NCBI RefSeq assembly: GCF_014696435.1
Contig: NZ_JACJQG010000045.1
Location: 1-64,000, forward strand
Direction: 5' to 3'
Length of the DNA: 64,000 nt
DNA from: Calothrix anomala FACHB-343
GTDB taxonomy: Bacteria > Cyanobacteriota > Cyanobacteriia > Cyanobacteriales > Nostocaceae
The position numbers and the translations under genes are program-made. This document shows positions 28,401 to 35,494 of this stretch, piece after piece. The notes below the pieces were generated by a model, which saw nothing but the letters and a program-made list of their open reading frames with translations, did no database searches and was not told where the DNA came from. How positions within the stretch are numbered: the stretch's first letter is position 1; every line of letters starts with the position of its first letter.

Positions 28401-28798
28401 TAATGAGTTGGCGTAGTTTGCCAAACAGTAATAACAGCTTGCACTAATTTATTCAGATTTGCGGGTGACTTGATGACATAATCATCTAACCCTGCTTTCA
28501 TCGCCGTCACAGCAATTTCTTCACTACCGGAATTTGTGAACATAATCACCGGACAATCGCTCATCTGAGCTTTGAGAGTCCGCAAAATATCCAGTCCGGT
28601 TGTCCAAGGTAATTGATAATCGGTAATTACTAAATCAAAGTTAGCAGATGCGATCGCCTGAGCTAACTCATCACCATTGACAATTTCTGCAATATCAACT
28701 TCTGGGAAGGCGTGAGTCAGTGCTTGGATGGTGAGAGCGCGATCGACAGAGTTAACATCAATTAGCAGAATTTTTTGTAACAACTGCTCTCGGCGCAT
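25418..28798 (-). CDS. REC-PAS-PAS-GAF-PAS-GAF(cyanobacteriochrome)-HisKA_2 kinase
   Basis: The order in 1126 residues is: receiver (about 8-125, Asp in LVITDYQLP), PAS (145-265), PAS (275-395), GAF (400-560), coiled coil, PAS (605-730), GAF (745-900) and a HisKA_2 kinase with YHRVKNNMQMVSSLL followed by HATPase (NELVSNALKYAF, DNGIGVP). The last GAF has the hallmarks of red/green cyanobacteriochromes: NPDWSGHF, DTYLQETQGGRY, Cys839-His840 in HQDCHIALLEQF, and WGLLAVYQNS. It therefore probably binds a bilin at Cys839 and acts as a photosensor. It is the first gene of a two-gene operon with a REC-kinase. The kinase type (HRVKNN) differs from its neighbours. Confidence 0.92.
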   Translation of the reverse strand: MRREQLLQKILLIDVNSVDRALTIQALTHAFPEVDIAEIVNGDELAQAIASANFDLVITDYQLPWTTGLDILRTLKAQMSDCPVIMFTNSGSEEIAVTAMKAGLDDYVIKSPANLNKLVQAVITVWQTTPTHYQTAQALKKSERRLSTLISNLPGYVYRVANDRNYTPEFISEGVVKVTGYSWEEYLIERTIYCGREIHPDDRDRVWKSVQKAVARQQPYEFEFRIITKSGTEKWVWERGRGIFSDRGELLYLEGFVTDISARKAAETALQESQQLYQTLVENSPDIIERFDTQLRHLYTSPALTKITGIPAEVFLGRTCREIGMPETMVNTWEAAVHILLTTGQKQIIEFATPTLNGIRYFEMAIAPELTHENVIKSILCISRDVTERKAAQIALQQKAQQAQTLNRVVQSIRSSLDLTTIFSTTIAEVTELLGLNRTTIVQYFPERECWQVLATHRQDTSLVDTTGLEIPDIGNPYAAQLKQLQVVQVNTVESITDPINQKISQSLPPAWLLTPIVVNGTIWGSLSLSKAIAEAPWKQEEIELATKVADQLAIAIQQAQLYQQAQQELRDRQRADAALQQLNQELEQRVQERSSQLQMALSAAKMGTWELNPQTKVVRWSPEEYELFGFKSDAQGRVLDENGSEISPYPNFELFLSCVHPDDRDYVVQKTQQAIQQGATFEVEYRLLRRAGCWLYARGACVLNAEGKAIRLVGVAMDITNRKRSEEIFRHQARQEQVLRLITQEIRQSLNLDAILTTAVTEVRQTLQADRVAVYKFNPDWSGHFIVESVTPGWLELVQPNVQKVWVDTYLQETQGGRYKNHESFAVADIYTIGHQDCHIALLEQFQARAYAIAPIFSGDDLWGLLAVYQNSAPRHWLPWEMELLQHIANQLAIAIQQSGLYQQLQIELQERQQIEEQIRASLKEKEVLLREVYHRVKNNMQMVSSLLNLQASTIDDPTVLKLLTESQRRVKTMALIHERLYRSENLARLNFASYVEKLVQDIVRSYTYSKSSIRIFLDVADVELDLDTAVTCGLIINELVSNALKYAFPQQAGEITLQFWLTDPEYYCLVVKDNGIGVPAHIDPASTTSLGMQLIYGLTEQLGGKVQLDRQGGSQFKIILHKRV

Positions 28799-28946
28799 GA
28801 ACTTCCGCTTCCACTGGGTTGAACGAATAAATATGTTTTGATGTTAGGGACTTCTAACCAAAAAATATACTATCACTGCCCAATGCCCCAAGCGGCGGGG
28901 CGGCTGTCTCTCTCTACCTATGAGGGGATGAAATTTTCCGCCGCTT

Positions 28947-29125
28947 TCAATGAACGACAACCCCAATTCAATAAACGACAACCCTAATTCAATAAACGCC
29001 TACCCTAATTCAATAAACGCCTACCCTAATTCAATGAACGACAACCCTAATTCAATAAACGACAACCCTAATTCAATAAACGCCTACCCTAATTCAATGA
29101 ACGACTACCCCAATTCAATGAACGA
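28947..29125. repeat. 21-bp tandem repeat, eight units plus a partial
   Basis: Units TCAATRAACGMCWACCCYAAT start every 21 bp from 28947. It can be read as heptapeptide repeats NDNPNSI/NAYPNSI after an ATG, but lacks a ribosome-binding site and any non-repeat part. It abuts the miniature element at 29125. Confidence 0.92.
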
Positions 29126-29234
29126 ACTCCAAAAAATAAATTATGCCAAATTGTAGGGGCGGGGTAACCCCGCCCCTACGAGTTGCGGGTTTAGTAAGTT
29201 AACGATCGCAATATTTTTTTATTTGGAAATCCCT
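29125..29234. repeat. Miniature element A, uninterrupted copy
   Basis: Its ends are AACTCCAAAAAATAAATTATG and TTTTTTATTTGGAAATCCCT. An inner perfect palindrome, TAGGGGCGGGG-TAA-CCCCGCCCCTA, lies near 29152-29180. It is about 110 bp long and non-coding. Confidence 0.8.
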
Positions 29235-29258
29235 AAACTGGAAGCGATCGCGCAGCAA

Positions 29259-30434
29259 TTACAACTCCAGCAATGGTAAAATCACCGTAAAGGTTGTACC
29301 TACTCCCACTTGGCTATTGACGAATATTTCACCGCCATGTGCGTCAACACATTTTTTCACAATTGCTAAACCTAAACCTGTACCAGGAATAGAACCAACA
29401 TTTTCTGCACGCTGAAATGGTTGAAATAAGCGCTGTTGGTCTGCTGCGGGTATACCTATGCCTTCATCTGCAATCCGAAATGCGATCGCTTGTTCTTGAC
29501 CAATAAGTTCAAATTTAACTGTACCACCTGGTTGTGAATATTTAATGGCATTTGTGAGCAAATTGCCTAAAATATGCCGCAGTAAACTTTCATCCCACAG
29601 AGCATTTCTAAATTCTCCGACACTGGTAAACACCAAATTGATTTGCTTATCTTTGAGATTCAGTTGTGCTTCATCAATAAGTTGTCGGCAAAAGCTCTGT
29701 AAATCTAGGGAGATGAGTTCGCATTGCAATTTACCTGAATCTGCTTGACCGATTAACGACACTTCATCCAATAGCTGTGCCATGTTTTTAATTGCCGAGC
29801 GAATCATTTGAAAATGAGAGCTTTTTTTCTCTTTGGTTAATTTATCACCGCTATCTTGAAGTAACCCAGCCGCTAGGAGAATTGTATTTAAAGGATTGCG
29901 GATATCATGGGAAATCATGGAAACAAATTCTGATTTGAACTGGTTAATTTCTTTAGCTTTCACCAGTTCAGCCGTGCGTTCTTCAACGCGAGTTTCTAAA
30001 GTTTTATTAGTTGTCCGTAATGATTCTAAAACTTGCTTGCGGGCGATCGCATAATGTAGAGAGCGCACCAACACATCAACATTTACCTGTCGTTTCACTA
30101 AGTAATCTTGTGCCCCTTGTCTTACTGCTTCAATTGCCAGGGCTTCGTCATTGGTGTTAGTTAAGACAACAATCGGTACACTAGGGGCAGAATCAATTAA
30201 CTTAGGTAAAGATGATAATCCTTCGCTATCCGGGAGAGTTAAATCTAACAAAATGGCATTATAGGAGTATAATCCGTGGTCTTGAGTTAATTCCTGGAGC
30301 GCATTCTGTAAGCGTTGTACGTGAACTACAATAAAGTCTTGAGATTGAGCTTGCTTCAGAAACTCTTGTAACAATCTCGCTTCTGCTAAGTTATCTTCAA
30401 TTAACAAGATTTTTACTGAGTCTGTCGCCATCAT
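29259..30434 (-). CDS. REC-histidine kinase
   Basis: The 391-residue protein has an N-terminal receiver (about 6-130; Asp in AILLDLTLPDSEGL, Lys in YLVKRQ). A coiled coil ending in TRVEERTAELVKAKEI leads to HisKA (SMISHDIRNPLNTILL) and HATPase (NLLTNAIKYS, DEGIGIP, GTGLGLAIV). It is cytoplasmic. Its architecture matches the REC-kinase at 24263-25411, and the two are probable paralogues. It lies downstream of the phytochrome and its regulator on the same strand, about 200 bp away across a heptad repeat. It may thus be part of the light-signalling cluster. ATG 30434 or the next ATG 30431 is the start. Confidence 0.92.
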   Translation of the reverse strand: MMATDSVKILLIEDNLAEARLLQEFLKQAQSQDFIVVHVQRLQNALQELTQDHGLYSYNAILLDLTLPDSEGLSSLPKLIDSAPSVPIVVLTNTNDEALAIEAVRQGAQDYLVKRQVNVDVLVRSLHYAIARKQVLESLRTTNKTLETRVEERTAELVKAKEINQFKSEFVSMISHDIRNPLNTILLAAGLLQDSGDKLTKEKKSSHFQMIRSAIKNMAQLLDEVSLIGQADSGKLQCELISLDLQSFCRQLIDEAQLNLKDKQINLVFTSVGEFRNALWDESLLRHILGNLLTNAIKYSQPGGTVKFELIGQEQAIAFRIADEGIGIPAADQQRLFQPFQRAENVGSIPGTGLGLAIVKKCVDAHGGEIFVNSQVGVGTTFTVILPLLEL

Positions 30435-30461
30435 TTTCTGGTTCTACCTCCTCTTTGAAAA

Positions 30462-30544
30462 TGGGCATTGGGCATTGGGCATGGGGCATTGGGCATGGGG
30501 CATTGGGCATGGGGCATGGGGCATTGGGCATGGGGCATTGGGCA
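30462..30544. repeat. Heptad repeat TGGGCAT/GGGGCAT, about 12 units
   Basis: Perfect tandem heptads lie in the gap between the response regulator and the REC-kinase. The same heptads occur at 57909-57942, 60370-60430 and 63745-63790. Confidence 0.95.
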
Positions 30545-30545
30545 A

Positions 30546-30565
30546 AGACGCGATGAATCGCGTCT
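30546..30565. repeat. 20-bp palindrome AGACGCGAT-GA-ATCGCGTCT
   Basis: An identical or near-identical palindrome occurs at 36988-37007, 41150-41169 and 63725-63744. It is usually next to a heptad repeat and flanked by TCTACAA. Confidence 0.9.
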
Positions 30566-30632
30566 CTACAATTGTCCTCCTTGTCCTCCTTGTCCTCCTT
30601 GTCCCCCTGCTCCCTGCTCCCCTGCCTCACGC

Positions 30633-31079
30633 TTACTCCGTCGGCAATGTGGCAGTAGAGAGCCAAAACTCTTCAATACCTTTGACGATTTGAAATAGCT
30701 GGCTCAGGTTACGAGATTTAGTGATGTAGCAATTTACATGCAAATCGTAACTATGAAAGATATCATCCTCGTTGTGGGATGTCGTCAGCACGACTACTGG
30801 TATCCGTTTGAGTATGGGATCGGTTTTGATTTCTGCTAGTACCTCCCGTCCGTCTTTTTTGGGTAGGTTTAAATCCAAGAGAATCAAGTCAGGTCTGGGA
30901 GCATCAGCATATTCACCTTCTTGGCGTAAATAAGCCATTGCGTCCATACCATCCCTGACGGTTACCACTTGGTGTGGTACGGTGCTATTTTTTAGCGCTT
31001 CTTGGATTAAGCGGATATCGGCTTTATTATCCTCGACCAAAAAGATTGTTTTGTGTTTTTCTTCCGTTTCTACGCTCAC
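30633..31079 (-). CDS. rcpA: Rcp1-type phytochrome response regulator
   Basis: This is a stand-alone receiver domain of about 148 residues: VEDNKADIRLIQEAL, phospho-Asp in LILLDLNLPKKDG, Thr in VVLTTSHNEDD and Lys in CYITKSRN. This is the Rcp1 pattern, in which the phytochrome passes phosphate to a small regulator without a DNA-binding output. I set the start at GTG 31079 because GGAGG lies exactly 8 bases upstream. An earlier start at 31127 would give a 16-residue tail. The gene overlaps the 3' end of the phytochrome by 53 bp, so it is translationally coupled. Confidence 0.9.
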   Translation of the reverse strand: MSVETEEKHKTIFLVEDNKADIRLIQEALKNSTVPHQVVTVRDGMDAMAYLRQEGEYADAPRPDLILLDLNLPKKDGREVLAEIKTDPILKRIPVVVLTTSHNEDDIFHSYDLHVNCYITKSRNLSQLFQIVKGIEEFWLSTATLPTE

Positions 31080-33330
31080 GCTCGCGGCCTCCGACTGGAA
31101 TCGTAAAGTAGAAGCTTGCACCCGCACCTAGCTGCGACTCTACCCAGATTCGTCCCCGATGACATTCTATAATTTTCTTACAGATTGCTAGGCCCATGCC
31201 TGTACCGGGATATTCTTCTCTGGTGTGTAGGCGTTGAAAGATGACGAAAATGCGATCGCTAAATCTGGGATCGATACCAATACCGTTATCCCGCACAGAG
31301 AACAACCACTCATCATCTAAACGTTCTGCGCCGATGTGGATTTGTGGTGTGTTGTTGCTGCGGAATTTGATGGCGTTACCGATGAGGTTTTGAAATAGCT
31401 GCATTAGTTGTGTACTATCAGCCATCACTGTTGGTAAAGGATCGTGTTTAATTATGGCTCCAGTTTCATGGATGCGTCCACGTAAATTACTGAGGGCACG
31501 ATTTAGGGGGGTTTCTACCTCAGTTAGCCCAAATGCGATCGCTTGCATGTCTACTTTGGAGTACGCTAATACATCATCGATTAGCGTTTGCATTAAACTT
31601 ACGCCTTCAACGGCAAAGTTAATAAATTCCTTGGCGTCTTCGTCGAGTTCGGCTTCGTAGCGCATCTCTAATAGCTGTACATAGTTTGCTACTTGATTTA
31701 ACGGTTCTTGTAAATCATGGGAAGCAACATAGGCAAACTTTTTCAATTCCGCGTTAGAACGTTCTAAATCATGGGCTAATTGCGCTAGTTCATCGGCTTG
31801 GCGTAAAACAATATTAATAATCGCTTTGCGCAGTTCTAATGCAGCTTTGATTTCTGCAAATTGCCAAGGTAAAGAAGTTAATTGCACCGTTTCTTTCCAC
31901 AATTCAAAAGATTTGCGGGGAACTAAGCGCAAATTTCCTTCTGATTGGTTGACTGCAAAAGCTTCATTAGGGTTACCGCCCCAGTTGACAGTTTGAATGA
32001 CTTCTGGTCTAAACCACAACACATAATTGCGTTTAGAAATGGGAATAGCTAATAAACCGCTAGCTACATTTTTAAACTTTTCGGCATCTGGATAAATTTG
32101 TGGTAAGGAATCTGTATAAAATACTTCTTCCTGGACATTATTCTTGAGCCATTGGACTAAAAAACTCAAGTCTTCTTCATTGGGAGTTTCGCCAATTACT
32201 GTGCAATGCTCGCCAAAACATACAGCTGCACCTTGAGCGCTAGTTAAGTCTAAAAGATTTGGTTGATGTTTAACTAATCCATCAATAAAGTTTTCTTCTT
32301 GAGACATATATTCCATCAAAACTGATTGAATATATGCCAAACTCATGCGGTAATCGTAATCTTCTGTTTCTTCTCTTGCAGAAATTTCTGTAAATATCAC
32401 TCTTCCTAAAAATTCGCAGGCTTTGCGCAATTCATAGGAAACATATTTTGGCGATTGATGGTGACAAGCAATTAAACCCCAGAGTTTACCGTCTTTGATT
32501 AAAGAAATTGTCAAAGAAGCACCTACACCCATGTTATGTAAATACTCTAAATGACATGAGGCTGCACTTCTGAGAATCGAATTAGTTAAATCAATCGGAC
32601 GTTTACTAACTGGGTTTTCTCCCGGAATAATTTGGATAGGTTCCGAATAAGCATCAGGAATTAAGCGGATAAAATTAGAAGCAAATAATTTTCGCGCTGG
32701 TTTAGGAATATCTGACTCTGGATAATGTAACCCTAAGTAAGGTTCCATGCTGTCTAATTTTTCTTCTGCAATGACAGAGCCATGTCCGTCATCATCAAAT
32801 TTATACAGCATGACTCTGTCAAATCCCGTCACTTTCCTGACTTCTTGGACAATGATTTGACAGAAATCGTGCAGATTTGTGGTTTTTTCTAACTGGTTAA
32901 TAGAAGCTCTCGCTAAATGATAAAAACTCAAAAAAGGAATACTTTCTTGAGAAATAGCTGGTTCTAATTCTAAAATTAAAATTCCTTCGGGGTTGCGATG
33001 AAAAACTGCGTCAAATACCACATAATCATCGCCTTTTTTTCTCACCCATACTTTAGTAGGGTTGATATAATCGAGATTACCTTGTAATAGCCCTGATTTA
33101 ATTCTTTCAATTTGGAAAGGGTCGAGTAATTCTTCTAATTTTTTTTGCAGAACATCTTCAGCCGCAATGCCGAAAACGCTCCATGTATTATTACTAACTT
33201 GGATAATTTTTAACTCTGGTTCTTGCAGCACAAACAGCACCCCATGAGGCTGAATGCGGCTAGAATTATGTATTGCGGCTTCTTTCAAGCTGCTAACATT
33301 AATACCTTGAACTTCAAATTCGGCTACCAT
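31027..33330 (-). CDS. cphA: Cyanobacterial phytochrome (PAS-GAF-PHY-histidine kinase)
   Basis: This red/far-red sensor kinase has 767 residues. It has an N-terminal PAS with IQPHGVLFVL, a GAF with YPESDIPKPARKLF, and bilin-binding Cys259 in RSAASCHLEYLHNMGVGAS, the same position as Cys259 of Synechocystis Cph1. The PHY domain follows, with a WFRPE tongue motif (about 480). The HisKA H-box YVASHDLQEPLNQV and HATPase NLIGNAIKF, DNGIGI and GTGMGLAI are intact. A full-length holoprotein with phycocyanobilin is expected. The last 53 bp overlap the regulator gene; the C-terminal RERERRNGRKTQ tail is shaped by this overlap. Together they correspond to the cphA-rcpA pair described in Calothrix. Confidence 0.96.
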   Translation of the reverse strand: MVAEFEVQGINVSSLKEAAIHNSSRIQPHGVLFVLQEPELKIIQVSNNTWSVFGIAAEDVLQKKLEELLDPFQIERIKSGLLQGNLDYINPTKVWVRKKGDDYVVFDAVFHRNPEGILILELEPAISQESIPFLSFYHLARASINQLEKTTNLHDFCQIIVQEVRKVTGFDRVMLYKFDDDGHGSVIAEEKLDSMEPYLGLHYPESDIPKPARKLFASNFIRLIPDAYSEPIQIIPGENPVSKRPIDLTNSILRSAASCHLEYLHNMGVGASLTISLIKDGKLWGLIACHHQSPKYVSYELRKACEFLGRVIFTEISAREETEDYDYRMSLAYIQSVLMEYMSQEENFIDGLVKHQPNLLDLTSAQGAAVCFGEHCTVIGETPNEEDLSFLVQWLKNNVQEEVFYTDSLPQIYPDAEKFKNVASGLLAIPISKRNYVLWFRPEVIQTVNWGGNPNEAFAVNQSEGNLRLVPRKSFELWKETVQLTSLPWQFAEIKAALELRKAIINIVLRQADELAQLAHDLERSNAELKKFAYVASHDLQEPLNQVANYVQLLEMRYEAELDEDAKEFINFAVEGVSLMQTLIDDVLAYSKVDMQAIAFGLTEVETPLNRALSNLRGRIHETGAIIKHDPLPTVMADSTQLMQLFQNLIGNAIKFRSNNTPQIHIGAERLDDEWLFSVRDNGIGIDPRFSDRIFVIFQRLHTREEYPGTGMGLAICKKIIECHRGRIWVESQLGAGASFYFTIPVGGRERERRNGRKTQNNLFGRG
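31088..31092 (-). promoter_or_regulatory. Ribosome-binding site of rcpA
   Basis: GGAGG lies inside the phytochrome coding sequence, 8 bases before GTG 31079. It decides the start of the response regulator. Confidence 0.7.
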
Positions 33331-33490
33331 GAGACTTCTCCTCTATAGGGCGGGAGCATCAAAAGTAAAGTAGCAATCAGTGTAGATTACTTACTAAAAT
33401 TTCCACATTACTGATGATGTTAACAATTCATTTGCAGGGAGTGAGATAAATACCTGAGTGGAAATTTTTTCCTTAATTTTAAGATAGTTA

Positions 33491-33587
33491 ATACCAATTC
33501 GCTAAAATTCAGAAACAAACTCACAAACCCTTGTTATATATAGATTTCTTAATTTTGAATTTTGAATTTTGAATTTTGAATTGGTAT
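33491..33587. repeat. Inverted-repeat element ATACCAATTC...GAATTGGTAT with TTTTGAA heptads
   Basis: A 10-bp perfect terminal inverted repeat bounds 97 bp. The right half carries four TTTTGAA heptads. Related copies lie at 47591-47689 and 60582-60683, the latter also with heptads. Confidence 0.75.
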
Positions 33588-34252
33588 AAGTACTTGGCGG
33601 GAGTTTTCAGATAACTAGTTAGGGCTGTCATTGGTCATTTGTCAAAAGTTCCTAAAGTTGCGTCATATTGCTTGGGTTATTTTGACTTAACTTAAGGGAT
33701 GAAAGTGACAAATTTAGCAATTACGATTTATCGAGGGTTAGTTGCTAATTCTTGCCCTATTGACTGCGCTAGCTTGATGATTTCTGATGTTGAAAATTAA
33801 CAATTTTCAGTAGCAATACGCAGTATCTCCCTTTTCTGCTTGGCAATTTACAGTTTAACAGGCAGCTACATCATCGAGGGATAAGATATATCAAAACCGA
33901 GTGATTAAATCAATTGGTAAATATGTAGTTGTATTAAATTAAGTTTCCAGTTAGTAAATTAAATCAAATTTAATCAGCAACAATGTAAAGCTAATCTGGC
34001 TAATAATTGCTGAGTCCGTTGGATTAATTGCTCAACAGATAAGCGCTCAGGTAAGGGAAAAGTACATGATTTTTAACAACAGTTGTGAATTGAGCGATCG
34101 CTAACTAAATTCATGCATAATTTATGTAAAGATTTTGCGGCAAAATAAATCCGATAAATACCAATTTACCAATAAATATAGGTAGAAATACATCTAAACG
34201 CAAAAATGCCCGCCAAAACTAAGATATGGTGGGCATGTGTCACGATTATTGC

Positions 34253-34413
34253 GGGAGCATCCCAATTTTGACGCAATACCCTAGAAGGGTATTGCTATAC
34301 CAACAAAGCCTGCCTTCGCAGGCTATCAAACTTTTAGCCTGCGAAGGCAGGCTTCGTATTTCTAGCCCCACCCTTATAGGGTGAGGGCGTTTTTTCACAT
34401 TTGGGATGCTCCC
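34253..34413. mobile_element. 161-bp miniature element with 8-bp target duplication
   Basis: The termini GGGAGCATCCCAA and TTGGGATGCTCCC are perfect inverted repeats. ATTATTGC flanks both sides exactly. Inside, a 17-bp stem pairs GCCTGCCTTCGCAGGCT with AGCCTGCGAAGGCAGGC. A CACCCTTATAGGGTG hairpin resembles TnpB element ends. It is non-coding, so it would have been moved by a transposase in trans. Confidence 0.85.
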
Positions 34414-34485
34414 ATTATTGCAATTTCAAGTTCAGATATAAGGTTTTGTCACCCTAGATAAAGTCAAGCTAAGATACCAATATAT

Positions 34486-34968
34486 TTACATTTGATGCAT
34501 TTGCATACTTGCATCTAAAAGGGAAGGACTCAGCATCCCAAATATCATAGCAATATGCGCCACAATCAAAAACAAGGCGACAAATTTAGCATGAAGTTTT
34601 AATTTCCATTCTTCGCCTTTATATTTGCCAATAGCCCCAAATTCTAACAGGCTAATACCAAATAAAGGAATTACGCCCAGTAAATAAAAACCAACGGCTA
34701 TAACATCAATAATGGTTCGCCACTCTCCAGCTATGGTAATGGGAATCACAGCTTTAAAAAACAGATAGAAAAATATTCCTAAAAAATAACAACCGACAAT
34801 CACACCTGCAAATTTATTAATCTTTCTGACTCTTCCTTGTAAGTCGCGAGTAAACAAAATATAAAGTTCAGATACGGCAATTGTCTCGGCTAAAATTACA
34901 GGTAAAGCCATAAATATCAGCAGGTTCCAGGGCTGATTGGTGGCTAAAAGTTCCATATAATGTGTCAT
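34486..34968 (-). CDS. Small four-helix membrane protein, function unknown
   Basis: About 160 residues with four or five hydrophobic segments (WNLLIFMALPVILAETIAV; FAGVIVGCYFLGIFFYLFF; IIDVIAVGFYLLGVIPLFGI; FVALFLIVAHIAMIFGML). The conserved look of MTHYMELLATNQPWNLL and the Met/His-rich tail MQMHQM suggest an inner-membrane protein, perhaps with a metal or haem link (DUF6803-like, from memory). ATG 34968 is preferred over 34983 because it gives the MTHYMELL start. It stands alone between two miniature-element regions. Confidence 0.75.
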   Translation of the reverse strand: MTHYMELLATNQPWNLLIFMALPVILAETIAVSELYILFTRDLQGRVRKINKFAGVIVGCYFLGIFFYLFFKAVIPITIAGEWRTIIDVIAVGFYLLGVIPLFGISLLEFGAIGKYKGEEWKLKLHAKFVALFLIVAHIAMIFGMLSPSLLDASMQMHQM

Positions 34969-35130
34969 AAATTTACATGTCATTGGATACTACATTTTGC
35001 ACCTCAGTCTGCTTTAGTTAAGTGTTGAGGTGGATTTTGTACCAAGATAAGAGACAACTGTGAGGAACTTGTGAGCAATAGTGGAATATAAAATTCATAT
35101 TTGATTTCTAAACGCAACACAGATGTTTAT

Positions 35131-35159
35131 ATCCCCGACTTCTTCGAGAAGTCGGGGAT
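35131..35159. repeat. 29-nt hairpin ATCCCCGACTTCT-TCG-complement
   Basis: Perfect 13-bp arms around TCG form a compact hairpin of the small dispersed repeat type. There is no T-tract. Confidence 0.8.
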
Positions 35160-35190
35160 CTGTTACTACTGTGGATATGTGTTAAGTTTA

Positions 35191-35494
35191 AGGGACTTCC
35201 AAATAAAAAAATATTCCAATCATTAACTTACCAAATTCGCAACTCGTAGGGGCGGGGTAACCCCCATTGGTGCAACTTAACGTGAAACCCCGATTCCATC
35301 TAGCTCCCATGCTCTGCGTGGGAGCTATTATCGTAAGGCTCCGCCTCAATTTATCAGCTTCCGAGGCAGAGCCTCGCAATACGCATTTCCAGCCGGAGGC
35401 TGGAAACGAGATAGAGAAAGGTTTTGCTTTAAGTTGACACCAATGGGTAACCCCGCCCCTACAATTTGGCATAATTTATTTTTTGGAGTTCCCT
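35191..35494. repeat. Miniature element A, copy interrupted by element C
   Basis: Its ends are AGGGACTTCCAAATAAAAAA and TTATTTTTTGGAGTTCCCT. The central GGGGCGGGGTAACCCCGCCCC palindrome is split at 35264-35444. The right end overlaps the stop codon of the mannosyltransferase gene. Confidence 0.85.
35264..35444. repeat. Miniature element C, nested copy with target duplication
   Basis: GGGTAACCC at 35255-35263 is repeated at 35445-35453. Termini CCATTGGTGCAACTTAA and TTAAGTTGACACCAAT bound 181 bp. It is the sister of 8206-8387 and sits at the same place in the same host element. Confidence 0.85.

Larger units (their letters stand above)
33331..34485. other. 1.15-kb intergenic region without a gene
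   Basis: Upstream of the phytochrome gene. It holds a TACCAATT-ended repeat (33491-33587) and a miniature element (34253-34413). The rest is AT-rich with dense stops. The phytochrome promoter should be here. Confidence 0.6.

Noticed and set aside
28950-29156. Open frame of NPNSIN repeats as a gene
   Set aside because: It is entirely tandem repeat running into a miniature element, with no ribosome-binding site.
30468-30698. Open frames over GGGCAT heptads
   Set aside because: Heptads stay open in several frames by composition; the real gene here is rcpA on the minus strand.
32554-32556. Phytochrome being a Cys-less CphB type
   Set aside because: Cys259 is present directly before His, as in Cph1, so it is the Cys-containing type.
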